Assembly: GCF_025465255.1 (NCBI RefSeq)
Contig: NZ_JAODNI010000155.1
Location: 1 to 41,383, forward strand
Direction of reading: 5' to 3'
DNA from: Pseudonocardia sp.
Lineage (GTDB): Bacteria; Actinomycetota; Actinomycetes; Mycobacteriales; Pseudonocardiaceae
DNA length: 41,383 nucleotides
Of the stretch, positions 1 through 8,089 are shown piece by piece (positions within the stretch are counted from its first letter, which is position 1; each line of letters starts with the position of its first letter). The notes beneath the pieces are model-generated. The model did no database searches, was not told the origin of the DNA, and worked only from the letters and a program-made list of their open reading frames with translations. Both the position numbers and the translations under genes were made by a program.

Positions 1-461
1 ATCAGCTGACCACCTGGTACCAGTGCTCTGGCGAAGGACGAGAGCACCTGCGGCAGGACGTGCCGAGGCAGGTTGAACAACGACCACCAGCCCAGCAACC
101 CTCCCCACGACGCCTCGGCCAGATCGAGGTCGGTCGACGACCCGACGCTGAACGTGCACTCCGGATGGAGACGACGCGCGTCCTCGATCATGCGGGGTGA
201 CAGGTCCACTCCCGAGACGTCGAGCCCGCGTTCGGCCAGGTAGGCGGTGACGGCGCCCGGTCCGCAGCCGACGTCGAGCACCGGGCCCAGACCGCCGACT
301 GCGTCGGCGAAGACATCCATCGCGGCACGGAGCCAAGGCTGGGCGCGGATGTCGCCGAGGCTCGTCGTCGCCACCATGTCCACGTAGTTGTCAGCCACGC
401 GGTCGTAGGAATCGCGAACGATGTCAAGATCGGCAGGCCAAGACCCTGGACGTTGACTCAC
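1..461 (-). CDS. SAM-dependent class I methyltransferase, 3' end outside window
   Basis: About 153 residues are present and the frame is open to the left edge. A GTG start at 461 gives MSQRPGSWPADLDIV. Around residue 60 lies the glycine-rich motif I, LDVGCGPGAV, followed by an acidic end of strand 2 (GVDLS), the standard SAM-binding signature of the Rossmann-fold methyltransferase superfamily. The N-terminal YDRVADNY segment is typical of UbiE/Methyltransf_11/25-type small-molecule methyltransferases. The substrate cannot be told. A weak GGAG lies about 10 bases before the GTG. The gene sits just left of a broken tRNA gene and may belong to inserted DNA rather than to the conserved core. Confidence 0.8.
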   Translation of the reverse strand, partial: MSQRPGSWPADLDIVRDSYDRVADNYVDMVATTSLGDIRAQPWLRAAMDVFADAVGGLGPVLDVGCGPGAVTAYLAERGLDVSGVDLSPRMIEDARRLHPECTFSVGSSTDLDLAEASWGGLLGWWSLFNLPRHVLPQVLSSFARALVPGGQL

Positions 462-550
462 GGCCGCGGCTCCAGGGCGCGCTGGTTCAGTGGTGGCATG
501 GAGTCAGGGATAGCACTCGGCGCCGACAGTTCCGCGCCGGTCGGGCTGGC

Positions 551-571
551 GGGGCACATCTGGGGCACATC
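551..571. repeat. Tandem 10-bp repeat GGGGCACATC x2
   Basis: GGGGCACATC occurs at 551-560 and again at 562-571, separated by one T. It lies between the methyltransferase start and the tRNA remnant, in a stretch (462-671) with no convincing gene. The position, about 100 bases from a truncated tRNA, suggests an arm-type integrase site or the decayed end of an integrase gene, but nothing in the sequence proves either. Confidence 0.4.
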
Positions 572-671
572 AGGGCCGGGACAGCCCGACACCCGCTGAC
601 ACGACGTGGCAGCGGGTGGGCTGGTGATCGAGGGTTCCGAGGGAAACACACAGGCAGGAAGCGAGCCTGGT

Positions 672-714
672 TCGCGTTAGGAGAGCGGTGCTCTATCCCC
701 TGAGCTACGAGGGC
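672..714 (-). pseudogene. Truncated tRNA-Arg(CCU), 5' half only
   Basis: Read on the minus strand from 714: acceptor 5' strand GCCCTCG, TA, a D-arm with stem GCTC/GAGC, then anticodon stem CCGCT and loop CTCCTAA giving anticodon CCU. The 3' side of the anticodon stem is degenerate (CGCGA against the expected AGCGG). The sequence after it has no variable loop, no GGTTCGAATCC T-arm and no CGAGGGC acceptor 3' strand. This is a tRNA broken just past the anticodon loop, not a functional gene. tRNA genes are common integration targets, so it may mark an island boundary. The cell would need another tRNA-Arg(CCU) elsewhere. Confidence 0.75.
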
Positions 715-740
715 GTGCGAGGACACTCTAGCCGCCGCCC

Positions 741-1190
741 TCAGGCCGGCTCGAGCACGACCACCGGGATCCGGCGTTCGGTGAAGCTCGCATACTCCTC
801 GTACGGCTTGTACATCTCCACCAGCCGCGGCCACAGGGCGTCCCGCTCCTCGCCCTCCGCGACCCGCGGCCGCACCCGGCGCTTCTCCCCGCCCGGCAGC
901 TCGACCTCGGTGGAGTCCATCGCCATGAGGTTGTGGAACCAGGCAGGGTTGGCGTCCGTACCGCCCTTCGACGCCACGACAACGAGGTTCGCGGCGTCGT
1001 CGAGGTAGTTCAGCGGGCTGACCCGCGCCTGGCCGGACTTCCGGCCGACGTGGTGCAGCACGAGGACGGGCGACGATCCGAGCCGGCCGCCGACCTTCCC
1101 CTTGGTGGCCCGGAACAGCAGCAGGTTCACCCGGGTCGCGAGGTGGAAGAGCTTCCAGAACGGCGAGTCCGCGGGCGGGGGCTTCTGCAT
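741..1190 (-). CDS. Nitroreductase/deazaflavin (F420)-dependent oxidoreductase family protein
   Basis: The product has 149 residues, the usual size of the Ddn/F420H2-dependent quinone reductase family (PF04075). Family hallmarks seen are the N-terminal basic/aromatic helix, LVLHHVGRKSGQARVSPLNYL (split beta-barrel core, about residues 42-62), VVVASKGGTDANPAWFHNLMA (about 70-90) and the C-terminal YKPYEEYASFTERRIPVVVLEP. Members bind the deazaflavin cofactor F420 and reduce nitroimidazoles, quinones or similar acceptors; the physiological substrate here is unknown. The gene stands alone, divergent from the MFS gene at 1294. Confidence 0.85.
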   Translation of the reverse strand: MQKPPPADSPFWKLFHLATRVNLLLFRATKGKVGGRLGSSPVLVLHHVGRKSGQARVSPLNYLDDAANLVVVASKGGTDANPAWFHNLMAMDSTEVELPGGEKRRVRPRVAEGEERDALWPRLVEMYKPYEEYASFTERRIPVVVLEPA

Positions 1191-1293
1191 TGCCGGACCC
1201 TAGCGCGGGGGTGATCGATCGGACACCGAGTTGCCGCTCGTCCGCGCTTACCGTGGACATTCGGCATCGGAAAGGCGGAAGGGGGGACTACGG

Positions 1294-2493
1294 ATGACGA
1301 AGACGCACGTCCGATGGGCACTGTTGGCACTGGCGCTCGGGGCGTTCGCGATCGGCACCGGGGAGTTCGCGATCATGGGCCTGCTGCCCGAGGCGGCGAC
1401 GGGCCTGCAGGTGAGCATCCCGCACGCGGGCACGTTGATCTCGGCGTACGCGCTCGGTGTCGTCGTCGGAGCCCCGCTGCTGATCGCGGCGGCCTCGACG
1501 CTGCCGCGGCGCACCGCGCTCGTCGTCCTCATCGCGGTCTACGGCGGGGCCCATCTGCTCTCCGCGATCGCCCCGGACTACGGCTGGATGCTGGTCGCGC
1601 GCTTCCTCGCCGGCCTTCCGCACGGCGCCTTCTTCGGCATCGGCGCGATCGTCGCCGGCCGCCTGGTGGACCCGTCGAAGCAGGCGCGGGCGATGGCGAT
1701 GATGTTCTCCGGGCTCACGGTCGCGAACATCCTCGGGGTCCCGGCGTCCACCCTGCTCGGGCAGATCGTCGGCTGGCGATGGGTGTTCGGCGTCGTCGGG
1801 CTGATCGCGCTGCTCGCCGCCGCCGCGGTGACGTTCGCGGTGCCGGCCGTGCGCGGGGTGGCCGCGCCGCGGCTGATCGAGGAGATCAAGGCGCTCCGCC
1901 GCTTCCCGGTGTGGATCACGTTGCTGGTCTGCATCGTCGGCGGCGCGGCGCTGTTCTCCGTCTACAGCTACATCGCGCCGATGCTCACCGACGTCGCCGG
2001 TTACTCCCCGGCCGCCGTCACGCTGATCCTCGCGCTGTTCGGCATCGGCATGACCGTCGGCAACCTGGTCGGGGCGCGGCTCGCGGACCGCGGCCCGGTG
2101 CGCGCGGTGGTCCTGTTCTTCGGCCTCGACGTCGTGCTCGCGCTGCTGCTGGTGCCCGCGCTGCAGAACCGGGTCACCGCGGCGATCGTGCTGTTCCTCT
2201 TCGCGGTCTCGGTGTTCGGCACCATCCCGGGGATCCAGCTGCGCATCATCAACGGGGCGGGAGAGGCGCCGCACATGGCCTCCGGCGCGATGCACATGGC
2301 GTTCAACGCGGCCAACGCCATGGGCGCCTGGCTCGGCGGCCTGGTGATCGCCGCCGGGTTCGGCTACACGGCGCCGGCTTTCGTCGCGGCCGGGCTCGCC
2401 TTCCTCGGGGGCGCGATCGCGCTCTTCGCCGGCTGGTGGGAGCGCCGCGCACGCTCCCAGGTCGGCGACGACGCGCTGGTCAGCGCCGGGTGA
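1294..2493 (+). CDS. MFS transporter, DHA1 (AraJ/Cmx-like) family
   Basis: The product is an integral membrane protein of 399 residues with about 12 predicted helices, probably a proton-driven exporter of drugs or sugars. The N-terminal GTGEFAIMGLLPEAA segment in helix 1 and the loop 2-3/helix 4 stretch LVARFLAGLPHGAFFGIGA are typical of the AraJ/chloramphenicol-exporter branch of DHA1. I chose ATG 1294 because an AAGGGGGGAC Shine-Dalgarno-like stretch lies just before it; an upstream in-frame start at 1231 would add a hydrophilic leader that members lack. The 3' end overlaps the convergent SGNH hydrolase by 14 bp. The substrate cannot be inferred. Confidence 0.9.
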   Translation: MTKTHVRWALLALALGAFAIGTGEFAIMGLLPEAATGLQVSIPHAGTLISAYALGVVVGAPLLIAAASTLPRRTALVVLIAVYGGAHLLSAIAPDYGWMLVARFLAGLPHGAFFGIGAIVAGRLVDPSKQARAMAMMFSGLTVANILGVPASTLLGQIVGWRWVFGVVGLIALLAAAAVTFAVPAVRGVAAPRLIEEIKALRRFPVWITLLVCIVGGAALFSVYSYIAPMLTDVAGYSPAAVTLILALFGIGMTVGNLVGARLADRGPVRAVVLFFGLDVVLALLLVPALQNRVTAAIVLFLFAVSVFGTIPGIQLRIINGAGEAPHMASGAMHMAFNAANAMGAWLGGLVIAAGFGYTAPAFVAAGLAFLGGAIALFAGWWERRARSQVGDDALVSAG

Positions 2494-3172
2494 GCGCCTC
2501 GCCGATGATCTCGGCCATCACCGCGTAGCCGGCGTCGTTGGGATGGAAGTGGTCGGCGGCGAGCCGGCCCTTCCACCCCCGCATCCGCGGGTCCCGGAAC
2601 TCGGCGAGGACCTGGCCCCGGTGGACCACCGCCTCGTCGATCAGGCGGTTGAACTCGAGTGCATCCGAGTACCGGCCGGGCTGGTTGCCGATGATCGTCC
2701 CGGGCGGGAGCCGGTCCAGCAGCGTGCTCAGCCGCCGGGCCGCGCCGCCCCGGTGCGGCGGGCTCATCAGGTCGTTCGTGCCGATCATCACCGTCAGGAG
2801 CGCCGGCTCCACGCCGAGCGACGCCATGGCGGGCAGCTGGAGATCCAGCACGTCCTGGATCCGGCCACCGCTCATGGACAGGTTCACGCAGCGGTGGCCG
2901 GGCAGCGACGGCGCGAGCTGCCCGACCCAGCCGCGGTCGTACCGGCTGGCGCCGATGCCCTGGGACATCGAGTCCCCGAGGACCACCCACAGTGGGCCGG
3001 TGGCGACGAGCGCCTCGGGATTGTGCTCCGCCCAGGCCTGCGCGTAGGGGGCGGTCTGCGCCTGGACGTCGCGCACCCCGGGCAGGAGGCGGGACAGGAA
3101 CGACACGACCGGACCCGGTGGCCGACCCGTCAGGTTGGAGAACGCGAAGTCCGCGGGGAGGGATTCGGGCAC
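2480..3172 (-). CDS. SGNH/GDSL-type hydrolase (esterase/lipase fold)
   Basis: With a GTG start at 3172 the product has 230 residues. The SGNH blocks are visible: GDS at residues 66-68 (nucleophile Ser68), a Gly in the LSMSGG segment for block II, GTND at 131-134 (block III Asn) and DHFHPN at 207-212 (Asp207 and His210 of the charge relay). There is no signal peptide, so the enzyme is probably cytoplasmic. Members hydrolyse ester bonds of lipids, acylated sugars or thioesters; the substrate is unknown. It is convergent with the MFS gene and overlaps it by 14 bp. The frame stays open upstream to 4213, but that part is antisense to the dehydrogenase and not coding. Confidence 0.88.
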   Translation of the reverse strand: MPESLPADFAFSNLTGRPPGPVVSFLSRLLPGVRDVQAQTAPYAQAWAEHNPEALVATGPLWVVLGDSMSQGIGASRYDRGWVGQLAPSLPGHRCVNLSMSGGRIQDVLDLQLPAMASLGVEPALLTVMIGTNDLMSPPHRGGAARRLSTLLDRLPPGTIIGNQPGRYSDALEFNRLIDEAVVHRGQVLAEFRDPRMRGWKGRLAADHFHPNDAGYAVMAEIIGEALTRR

Positions 3173-3303
3173 GCGATCCAGTGAACCAGGACTCGGTGGC
3201 CGCGGCCCGTGAGCGGGTGTTCGTCCCACGAGATCACACACTTCCGCACCGGATGATCCGCCCGTATCGCCCGCGGAGCGCGGCGGCCCCTGCCCGCGGA
3301 CAC

Positions 3304-3309
3304 TAGCGT
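3304..3309 (+). promoter_or_regulatory. -10 hexamer TAGCGT, leaderless-type promoter
   Basis: TAGCGT fits the actinobacterial TANNNT -10 consensus and ends 7 bases before the ATG at 3317. That would place transcription initiation at or next to the start codon. No Shine-Dalgarno sequence is present. Confidence 0.45.
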
Positions 3310-3316
3310 CGCAGCC

Positions 3317-4192
3317 ATGACCGACACACCGAGCGTCGCACTGCTGGGCACCGGGATCATGGGCAGCGGGATGGCGCGCAACATCCTGGCCGCGGGCCTG
3401 CCGCTGACCGTCTGGAACCGGACCGCGGACAAGGCCCGGCCCCTCGTCGACGACGGGGCGCGGCTCGCGGAGGCCCCTGCGGATGCGGTCCGGGGCGCGG
3501 ACGTCGTCGTCACGATGCTCGGCGACGGCTCCCACGTGCTCGACGTCATGCGGTCCGCGGCGGCGGGTCTGCGGCCCGGTCAGGTCTGGGCCCAGATGAC
3601 GACCGTGGGAATCGCTCCACTGAACGATCTCGTCGCGTTCGCGAGGGAGCACGAACTGGTGCCGGTCGACGCGCCGGTGCTCGGGACCAAGGGTCCCGCC
3701 GAGGCAGGACAGCTGCAGATCTTCGCGGCGGGACCGTCGAGTGCTCGGGCGGTGCTCGACCCCGTCTTCGAGGCCGTGGGGAGCAGGACCGTCTGGCTGG
3801 GGGAGAAGGCCGAGGAGGCGACGGCGAGCCGGCTCAAGCTCGTCGCCAACAACTGGGTGCTGGAGCTGACCGCGGCGGTGGGGGAGACGCTCGCCCTGGC
3901 CAAGGGCCTCGGTGTGGACCCGCAGGCGTTCCTCGACGCCGTCGAGGGCGGCCCGCTGGACCTGCCCTACCTGCGGGTGAAGGCCGAGGCGATCCTGACC
4001 GGAGACATGAGCGCGAGCTTCACCGTGCGCAACGGCGCGAAGGACCTCGGCCTGATCACCGGGGCTGCGCTGGACGCGGGCGTCCGGCTGGATCTCGCCC
4101 CGGCCGCCCTCGAGCGCTTCCACCGCGCCGCCGACCGCGGCCACGGGGACGACGACATCGCCGGCGCCTACTACGCCAGCTTCGACGAGTGA
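3317..4192 (+). CDS. NAD(P)-dependent oxidoreductase, beta-hydroxyacid dehydrogenase family
   Basis: The product has 291 residues and a full 6PGDH-like fold. The N-terminal Rossmann motif [10 protein letters not shown] (residues 11-20, GxGxxG) binds the dinucleotide, and WNRT fits NADP preference. The [16 protein letters not shown] substrate-binding segment and the catalytic Lys174 in [10 protein letters not shown] are as in 3-hydroxyisobutyrate dehydrogenase, GLYR1 and tartronate semialdehyde reductase. The all-alpha C-terminal domain includes [13 protein letters not shown]. It probably reduces or oxidises a small beta-hydroxyacid; imine-reductase-like members have similar sequences, so the substrate is open. 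It lies just upstream of mprA on the same strand but has its own promoter-like element. Confidence 0.85.
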   Translation: MTDTPSVALLGTGIMGSGMARNILAAGLPLTVWNRTADKARPLVDDGARLAEAPADAVRGADVVVTMLGDGSHVLDVMRSAAAGLRPGQVWAQMTTVGIAPLNDLVAFAREHELVPVDAPVLGTKGPAEAGQLQIFAAGPSSARAVLDPVFEAVGSRTVWLGEKAEEATASRLKLVANNWVLELTAAVGETLALAKGLGVDPQAFLDAVEGGPLDLPYLRVKAEAILTGDMSASFTVRNGAKDLGLITGAALDAGVRLDLAPAALERFHRAADRGHGDDDIAGAYYASFDE

Positions 4193-4220
4193 CCCGTCTC
4201 GCGATGTGACCACGGGGGGT

Positions 4221-4237
4221 TCTCAGGCCCGTCTCAG
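4221..4237 (+). promoter_or_regulatory. Tandem TCTCAG motif, candidate MprA box of mprAB
   Basis: TCTCAG occurs at 4221-4226 and 4232-4237, an 11-base (one helical turn) direct repeat, 23 bases before the mprA ATG. Mycobacterial MprA is known to bind loosely conserved direct-repeat boxes and to activate its own operon, so this is a good candidate autoregulatory site. The match to the published box is from memory. Confidence 0.5.
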
Positions 4238-4259
4238 AAGGTCGGTAGAGACTGGCCGC

Positions 4260-4961
4260 ATGCGAATCCTCGTCGTCGACGACGACCGTGCGGTGCGCGA
4301 GTCCCTGCGCCGTTCGCTCGCGTTCAACGGCTACCAGGTGGAGCTGGCGAGCGACGGCCAGCAGGCCCTGGACTCGCTGCTGGCCCAGCGCCCCGACGCG
4401 ATGGTGCTCGACGTGATGATGCCCCGCCTCGACGGTCTCGAGGTGTGCCGGCGCATGCGCGCGGCCGGCGACGAGCTGCCGATCCTCGTGCTCACCGCGC
4501 GGGACGCCGTGTCGGACCGGGTCGCCGGCCTGGACGCCGGCGCGGACGACTACCTGCCCAAGCCCTTCGCCCTCGAGGAGCTGCTCGCCCGGCTCCGCGC
4601 GCTGCTGCGCCGCCGCTCCGTCGACGACATCGCCGCGGCCGCGGCCGGGCTGAGCAAGCCGCTGGAGTTCGCGGACCTCTCGCTGGACCCGGACACCCGC
4701 GAGGTCCGCCGCGGCGAGCGCCGGATCAGCCTCACCCGGACCGAGTTCTCGCTGCTGGAGCTGCTGCTCACCAACCCCCGCCGGGTGCTGAGCCGGGCGC
4801 AGATCCTCGAGCAGGTGTGGGGCTACGACTTCCCGACCACCGGCAACGCGCTGGAGGTCTACATCGGCTACCTGCGCCGCAAGACCGAGGCCGACGGCGA
4901 GCCCCGGCTGATCCACACCGTCCGGGGCGTCGGCTACGTGCTGCGGGAGTCCCCGCCGTGA
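4260..4961 (+). CDS. mprA: Two-component response regulator MprA (OmpR family)
   Basis: The product (233 residues) is a DNA-binding regulator of the cell-envelope stress response. The receiver domain (1-115) has acidic pocket Asp7-Asp9, phosphoacceptor Asp51 in VLDVMMPR and Lys101 in LPKPF. The winged-helix DNA-binding domain (about 140-231) contains [20 protein letters not shown] and [13 protein letters not shown]. The sequence resembles mycobacterial MprA along nearly its whole length, and mprB, pepD, moaB2 and mscL nearby confirm the assignment. ATG 4260 is chosen because MRILVVDDD starts the domain exactly. The stop overlaps the mprB start (GTGA), implying translational coupling. A tandem TCTCAG motif upstream suggests autoregulation. 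Confidence 0.95.
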   Translation: MRILVVDDDRAVRESLRRSLAFNGYQVELASDGQQALDSLLAQRPDAMVLDVMMPRLDGLEVCRRMRAAGDELPILVLTARDAVSDRVAGLDAGADDYLPKPFALEELLARLRALLRRRSVDDIAAAAAGLSKPLEFADLSLDPDTREVRRGERRISLTRTEFSLLELLLTNPRRVLSRAQILEQVWGYDFPTTGNALEVYIGYLRRKTEADGEPRLIHTVRGVGYVLRESPP

Positions 4962-6385
4962 CGGCTGCCGGTCCCGCCGAGCACCGCACCGACCAGGATC
5001 ATCCGCACGGCCGCTCCCAGCGCCTGGACCGCTTCAGCCTGCGCGCCCGGATCGGGATCCTCGCCGCCGGGGTCGCCGCGGGTGTGGTGGTGCTCGTGTC
5101 CACGGCGGTCTTCCTGATCGTCCGGCAGAGCATCTTCGAGACGCTCGACGACAACCTGCTGCAGCGGGCCACGGCCGCCGCGCAGAGCGCGCTGGCGGAT
5201 CCGGAGCAGCTCGCCACCACCTCGCCCGAGGTGCTCGGCGCCGGGGACATCCGGATCGCGCTGTTCTACTCGTCGGGCCTCGCGCAGTCCGCGGAGGCGC
5301 GTGCGTCCTCGCCACCGCTGAGCCAGACGGAGCTCGAGGTCGCGCAGGGGGTCAGGCCCTACTCGGTGCGGACGGCCGGGGACTACGAGGTCGTCGCGGT
5401 CGCCGCGGGTCCGGGCCGCGCCCTGGTCATGGCGCAGAAGCTCGAGCCCACCCAGCAGGTCCTGGCGAAGCTCGCGATCGCCCTGCCCGTGATCGGCGGG
5501 GTCGGCATCGTGCTGGCGGCCGCGCTGGGCGTCGCCGTCGCCCGTGCGGGGCTGCGCCCGGTACAACGCCTCACGACCGCCGCCGAGCGCGTCGCGTCCA
5601 CCGGGGACCTGCGGCCCATCCGTGTCTCCGGCTCGGACGAGCTGGCCAGGCTCACCGTCAGCTTCAACGAGATGCTCGGCGCGCTCGCGTCGTCGCAGGA
5701 ACAGCAACGCCGGCTCGTCGCGGACGCCGGACACGAGCTGCGGACCCCGCTCACCTCCTTGCGCACCAACCTCGAGCTGCTCGCCGCGGCGGCCCGGCCC
5801 GGCGCCCCGGACCTGCCGGAGCAGGACCGCCGGGAGATGGTCGACGACGTCCGCGGGCAGGTCGAGGAGCTGACCCAGCTGGTCGGGGACCTCGTCGAGC
5901 TCGCGCGCGACGACCCCCAGATGGTGATGATCGAGCCCGTCGAGTTCACCGACGTCGTGGACCGGGCCCTCGAACGCGCCCGCCGCCGGGCCACCACGGA
6001 CGTCACCTTCGACGTGCACCTGATGCCCTGGACCCTCATCGGGGACTCGACGGCGCTGGAGCGCGCGGTGCTGAACCTGCTGGACAACGGGGTGAAGTGG
6101 AGCACGCCGGGCGGCACCGTGCGAGTCTCGATGGTCCCGGTCGACGAGTGGACGGTCGTCCTGGAGGTCGCGGACTCCGGCCCCGGCATCGCGGACGAGG
6201 ACCTGCCGCGGGTGTTCGACCGCTTCTACCGCGCCGACACCTCGCGGACGATGCCCGGCTCCGGGCTCGGCCTGGCGATCGTCCGGCAGGTGGCGGTGCG
6301 GCACGGCGGGGCGGTGTGGGCAGCGCGGGCGCCGGAGGGCGGTGCATTGCTGAGCCTGCGGCTGCCCGGGCGGCGGCCGGCCTAG
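4958..6385 (+). CDS. mprB: Sensor histidine kinase MprB
   Basis: The product is a membrane kinase of 475 residues that phosphorylates MprA. A cytoplasmic N-terminus precedes TM1 (about residues 31-55); an extracytoplasmic sensor of about 110 residues and TM2 (about 168-192) follow, then HAMP (about 190-242). HisKA has phosphoacceptor His259 in [11 protein letters not shown]. The HATPase has the N-box NLLDNG (from Asn373), [10 protein letters not shown] (G1) and GSGLGLAIV (G2). In mycobacteria MprB senses envelope stress and is held off by extracytoplasmic DnaK; whether that holds here is inference. The GTG start overlaps the mprA stop by 3 bases. Unlike mycobacteria, pepD does not follow directly. 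Confidence 0.94.
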   Translation: MTAAGPAEHRTDQDHPHGRSQRLDRFSLRARIGILAAGVAAGVVVLVSTAVFLIVRQSIFETLDDNLLQRATAAAQSALADPEQLATTSPEVLGAGDIRIALFYSSGLAQSAEARASSPPLSQTELEVAQGVRPYSVRTAGDYEVVAVAAGPGRALVMAQKLEPTQQVLAKLAIALPVIGGVGIVLAAALGVAVARAGLRPVQRLTTAAERVASTGDLRPIRVSGSDELARLTVSFNEMLGALASSQEQQRRLVADAGHELRTPLTSLRTNLELLAAAARPGAPDLPEQDRREMVDDVRGQVEELTQLVGDLVELARDDPQMVMIEPVEFTDVVDRALERARRRATTDVTFDVHLMPWTLIGDSTALERAVLNLLDNGVKWSTPGGTVRVSMVPVDEWTVVLEVADSGPGIADEDLPRVFDRFYRADTSRTMPGSGLGLAIVRQVAVRHGGAVWAARAPEGGALLSLRLPGRRPA

Positions 6386-6392
6386 CCCGACC

Positions 6393-6793
6393 TCAGGCCA
6401 GGGCGAGCTGCCAGGAGACCCCGAACCGGTCGTTGGTCCAGCCGAAGGAGCCGAACCCGTGGTCGCCCAACGGCATCAGCGGCGCGCCGCCGTCCGAGAG
6501 GCCTTCCAGAGGCGCTCCTGCTCGTCCGTGGAGTCGCAGCGGACGAACAGCGAGACCGACGGCGTGAACGTGAAGTCGTGCGACATCGCACTGTCCACGC
6601 AGATCACCTGCTGGCCGGCGACGACCATCCGCGCCTGCCGGACGCTGCCCTCCGCGCCGGGCTCGCCGAGGCCGCAGCGCTCGATCTCGAGGATCTCGCC
6701 GTCGTCGAAGAGCGAGGTGTAGAAGGTCATCGCCTCCTCCGCGGCACCGGTGAACATCAGGAACGGGGTGATCTTCTGCGCGGGGGCGGTCAT
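6393..6793 (-). pseudogene. VOC/PhnB-like (glyoxalase-fold) protein, single-base frameshift
   Basis: The ATG at 6793 begins a PhnB/3-demethylubiquinone-9 methyltransferase-like VOC protein: TPFLMFTGAAEEAMTFYTSLF, then CVDSAMSHDFTFTPSVSLFV. The frame breaks after LWKA near 6500 and stops at 6476 (105 residues). Adding one C to the run read as GGCC restores LSDGGAPLMPLGDHGFG and SFGWTNDRFGVSWQLALA, the normal C-terminus of this family, ending at 6393. This is either a recent pseudogene or an assembly indel. The start overlaps the stop of the SRPBCC gene by 4 bases (ATGA), so the two are co-transcribed. Such proteins often accompany AHSA1 and ArsR genes; the function is unknown. Confidence 0.8.
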
Positions 6794-7464
6794 GGATGGT
6801 CCTCTCGGGCGACGGCAGCGAGCCAGTCCCGCCAGGCCTCGGTGAGGGCCCCGGCGGTCTCGCCGGGGCCGAAGTGGTGGTGCCCGACCGCGACCGGCAG
6901 GCCGATCGCGGACCGTTCGTGGAAGCGGACGAGCGCGTCGCCGGTGCGGAGGCCGACGTATCGGTCCGTCAGGTAGTCGATCTCGCCGTCGAGGACCCGG
7001 CCGTCGAGCTCGAGGTGGACGGGATCGCCGACGGCGGCGACGTCCAGGGCGGCGCGGATGCGGGGCCAGACGGCCGGGTCCGCGGGGGCGTCCGCGTCGG
7101 CGTAGAGGGCCGGGCGGCCGGCGAAGTGGCGGAGGTACTGGCCGAGGCTGTGCAGGTACATGCTCCAGCCGAGGGCCGTCATGCCCTCGAACTCGTCGTC
7201 CCAGTCGTCGCCGAGGACCCCGCTGTGGACGAACCGCAGGACGGTCGTGCCGTCCCGGCCCTCGATCACGTACTCGAACGCGTCCGTCCCGGCGCGGCAC
7301 TTCAGCCGCTCCGGCGCCCTGTCGACCTCCACCGTGGCGTCCCTGCGCACGTCCATCGGCATGAACCAGCCCGCGAGCCCGTCGGGTGTGGAGATCGCGG
7401 CCCACACCTGTTCAGGAGTGGCCGGGAGCGCGACCTCGCGGCGGATCTCGAACTCACGTGGCAT
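6790..7464 (-). CDS. SRPBCC (AHSA1/START-like) domain protein
   Basis: The product has 224 residues. The first 145 form an AHSA1-type helix-grip fold: PREFEIRREVALPATPEQVWAAIST at the N-terminus and GMTALGWSMYLHSLGQYLRHF in the long C-terminal helix. The extra segment of about 75 residues (LDGRVLDGEIDYLTDRYVGLRT onward) resembles the second half found in larger actinobacterial SRPBCC proteins. These domains bind hydrophobic ligands; no catalytic function is assigned. It overlaps the VOC gene start by 4 bases and the upstream HTH regulator end by 11 bases, so the three genes form one tight minus-strand operon inserted between mprB and pepD. Confidence 0.85.
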   Translation of the reverse strand: MPREFEIRREVALPATPEQVWAAISTPDGLAGWFMPMDVRRDATVEVDRAPERLKCRAGTDAFEYVIEGRDGTTVLRFVHSGVLGDDWDDEFEGMTALGWSMYLHSLGQYLRHFAGRPALYADADAPADPAVWPRIRAALDVAAVGDPVHLELDGRVLDGEIDYLTDRYVGLRTGDALVRFHERSAIGLPVAVGHHHFGPGETAGALTEAWRDWLAAVAREDHP

Positions 7465-8053
7465 CCGGGTCCTCCGGGGTCATCGAGGGATGGAGGGCGA
7501 CGACGACGCGGTGCCGGCGGCCGCCTTCGGCCCCCTGGTCGTGGTAGCGCGCGACGAGGCCGCCGACGGCGTCCGTCAGCTCCCGAGTGAACGCCGCGCG
7601 GTCCGCCGCGGAGGCGAACCGCACCTCGGCGTCCAGGGCGAACGTGGCGACCCGCTTATGGGCCCGGGTGCCGGCGAGGATCAGCGTGCCCACGTCCCGC
7701 AGAAGCCGCGCGGCGACCGCGAGGAGCCACTGCGCGGACAGCCGGTCCGGCGCGCGGGCGGGATCCGGGGCGACCAGGGCCCACGCCTCGGGCGAGATCA
7801 CATAGGCGCCGGCCGAGGCCCGCATCACACGCTCGGTCATGTTGCCCTTGCGCCGCTCCTCGACGAGTTCGACGAGGCCGTGCGCCTCCAGCGCGCGCAG
7901 GTGGTAGTTCACCTTCTGCCTGGTCAGGCCCACTTTCAGGCTCAGCGTGGTGGCCGACGCGGGCTCCGCGAGCTCGCGGAGCAGCCGCGCCCGGACGGGG
8001 TCCAACGCCACCGCCGCCGCGGCCGGGTCCGCGATCACCGCCGTCTCCTGCAC
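7454..8053 (-). CDS. ArsR-like winged-helix transcriptional regulator
   Basis: The product (199 residues) has a winged-helix DNA-binding domain at about 18-85: LDPVRARLLRELAEPASATTLS, LTRQKVNYHLRALEAHGLVELVEE, as in HTH_20/ArsR proteins that accompany AHSA1 genes. The C-terminal part is alpha-helical with no recognised ligand site. I prefer GTG 8053, because a TTGACA -35 with 17-base spacing precedes CACGGT seven bases before it (leaderless promoter). An in-frame ATG at 8140, right after AGGAGGGT, would give 228 residues. It probably controls its own operon with the SRPBCC and VOC genes. It is divergent from pepD. Confidence 0.82.
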   Translation of the reverse strand: MQETAVIADPAAAAVALDPVRARLLRELAEPASATTLSLKVGLTRQKVNYHLRALEAHGLVELVEERRKGNMTERVMRASAGAYVISPEAWALVAPDPARAPDRLSAQWLLAVAARLLRDVGTLILAGTRAHKRVATFALDAEVRFASAADRAAFTRELTDAVGGLVARYHDQGAEGGRRHRVVVALHPSMTPEDPDAT

Positions 8054-8060
8054 GTCGACG

Positions 8061-8089
8061 ACCGTGCCACCGACGAATACAACTGTCAA
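8061..8089 (-). promoter_or_regulatory. Promoter of the HTH-SRPBCC-VOC operon
   Basis: On the minus strand TTGACA (8089-8084) is a perfect -35. After 17 bases comes CACGGT (8066-8061), which keeps the A2 and T6 of the -10 consensus and ends 7 bases before the GTG at 8053. This arrangement predicts a leaderless transcript. Confidence 0.45.

Noticed and set aside
487..1260. Long minus-strand frame containing ALVAQGIEHRSP
   Set aside because: This peptide is the well-known mistranslation of a tRNA 5' half; the rest is a shadow of the nitroreductase-like gene and non-coding DNA.
3173..4213. Upstream extension of the SGNH hydrolase frame
   Set aside because: It is antisense to the dehydrogenase gene and lacks family similarity; the hydrolase starts at 3172.
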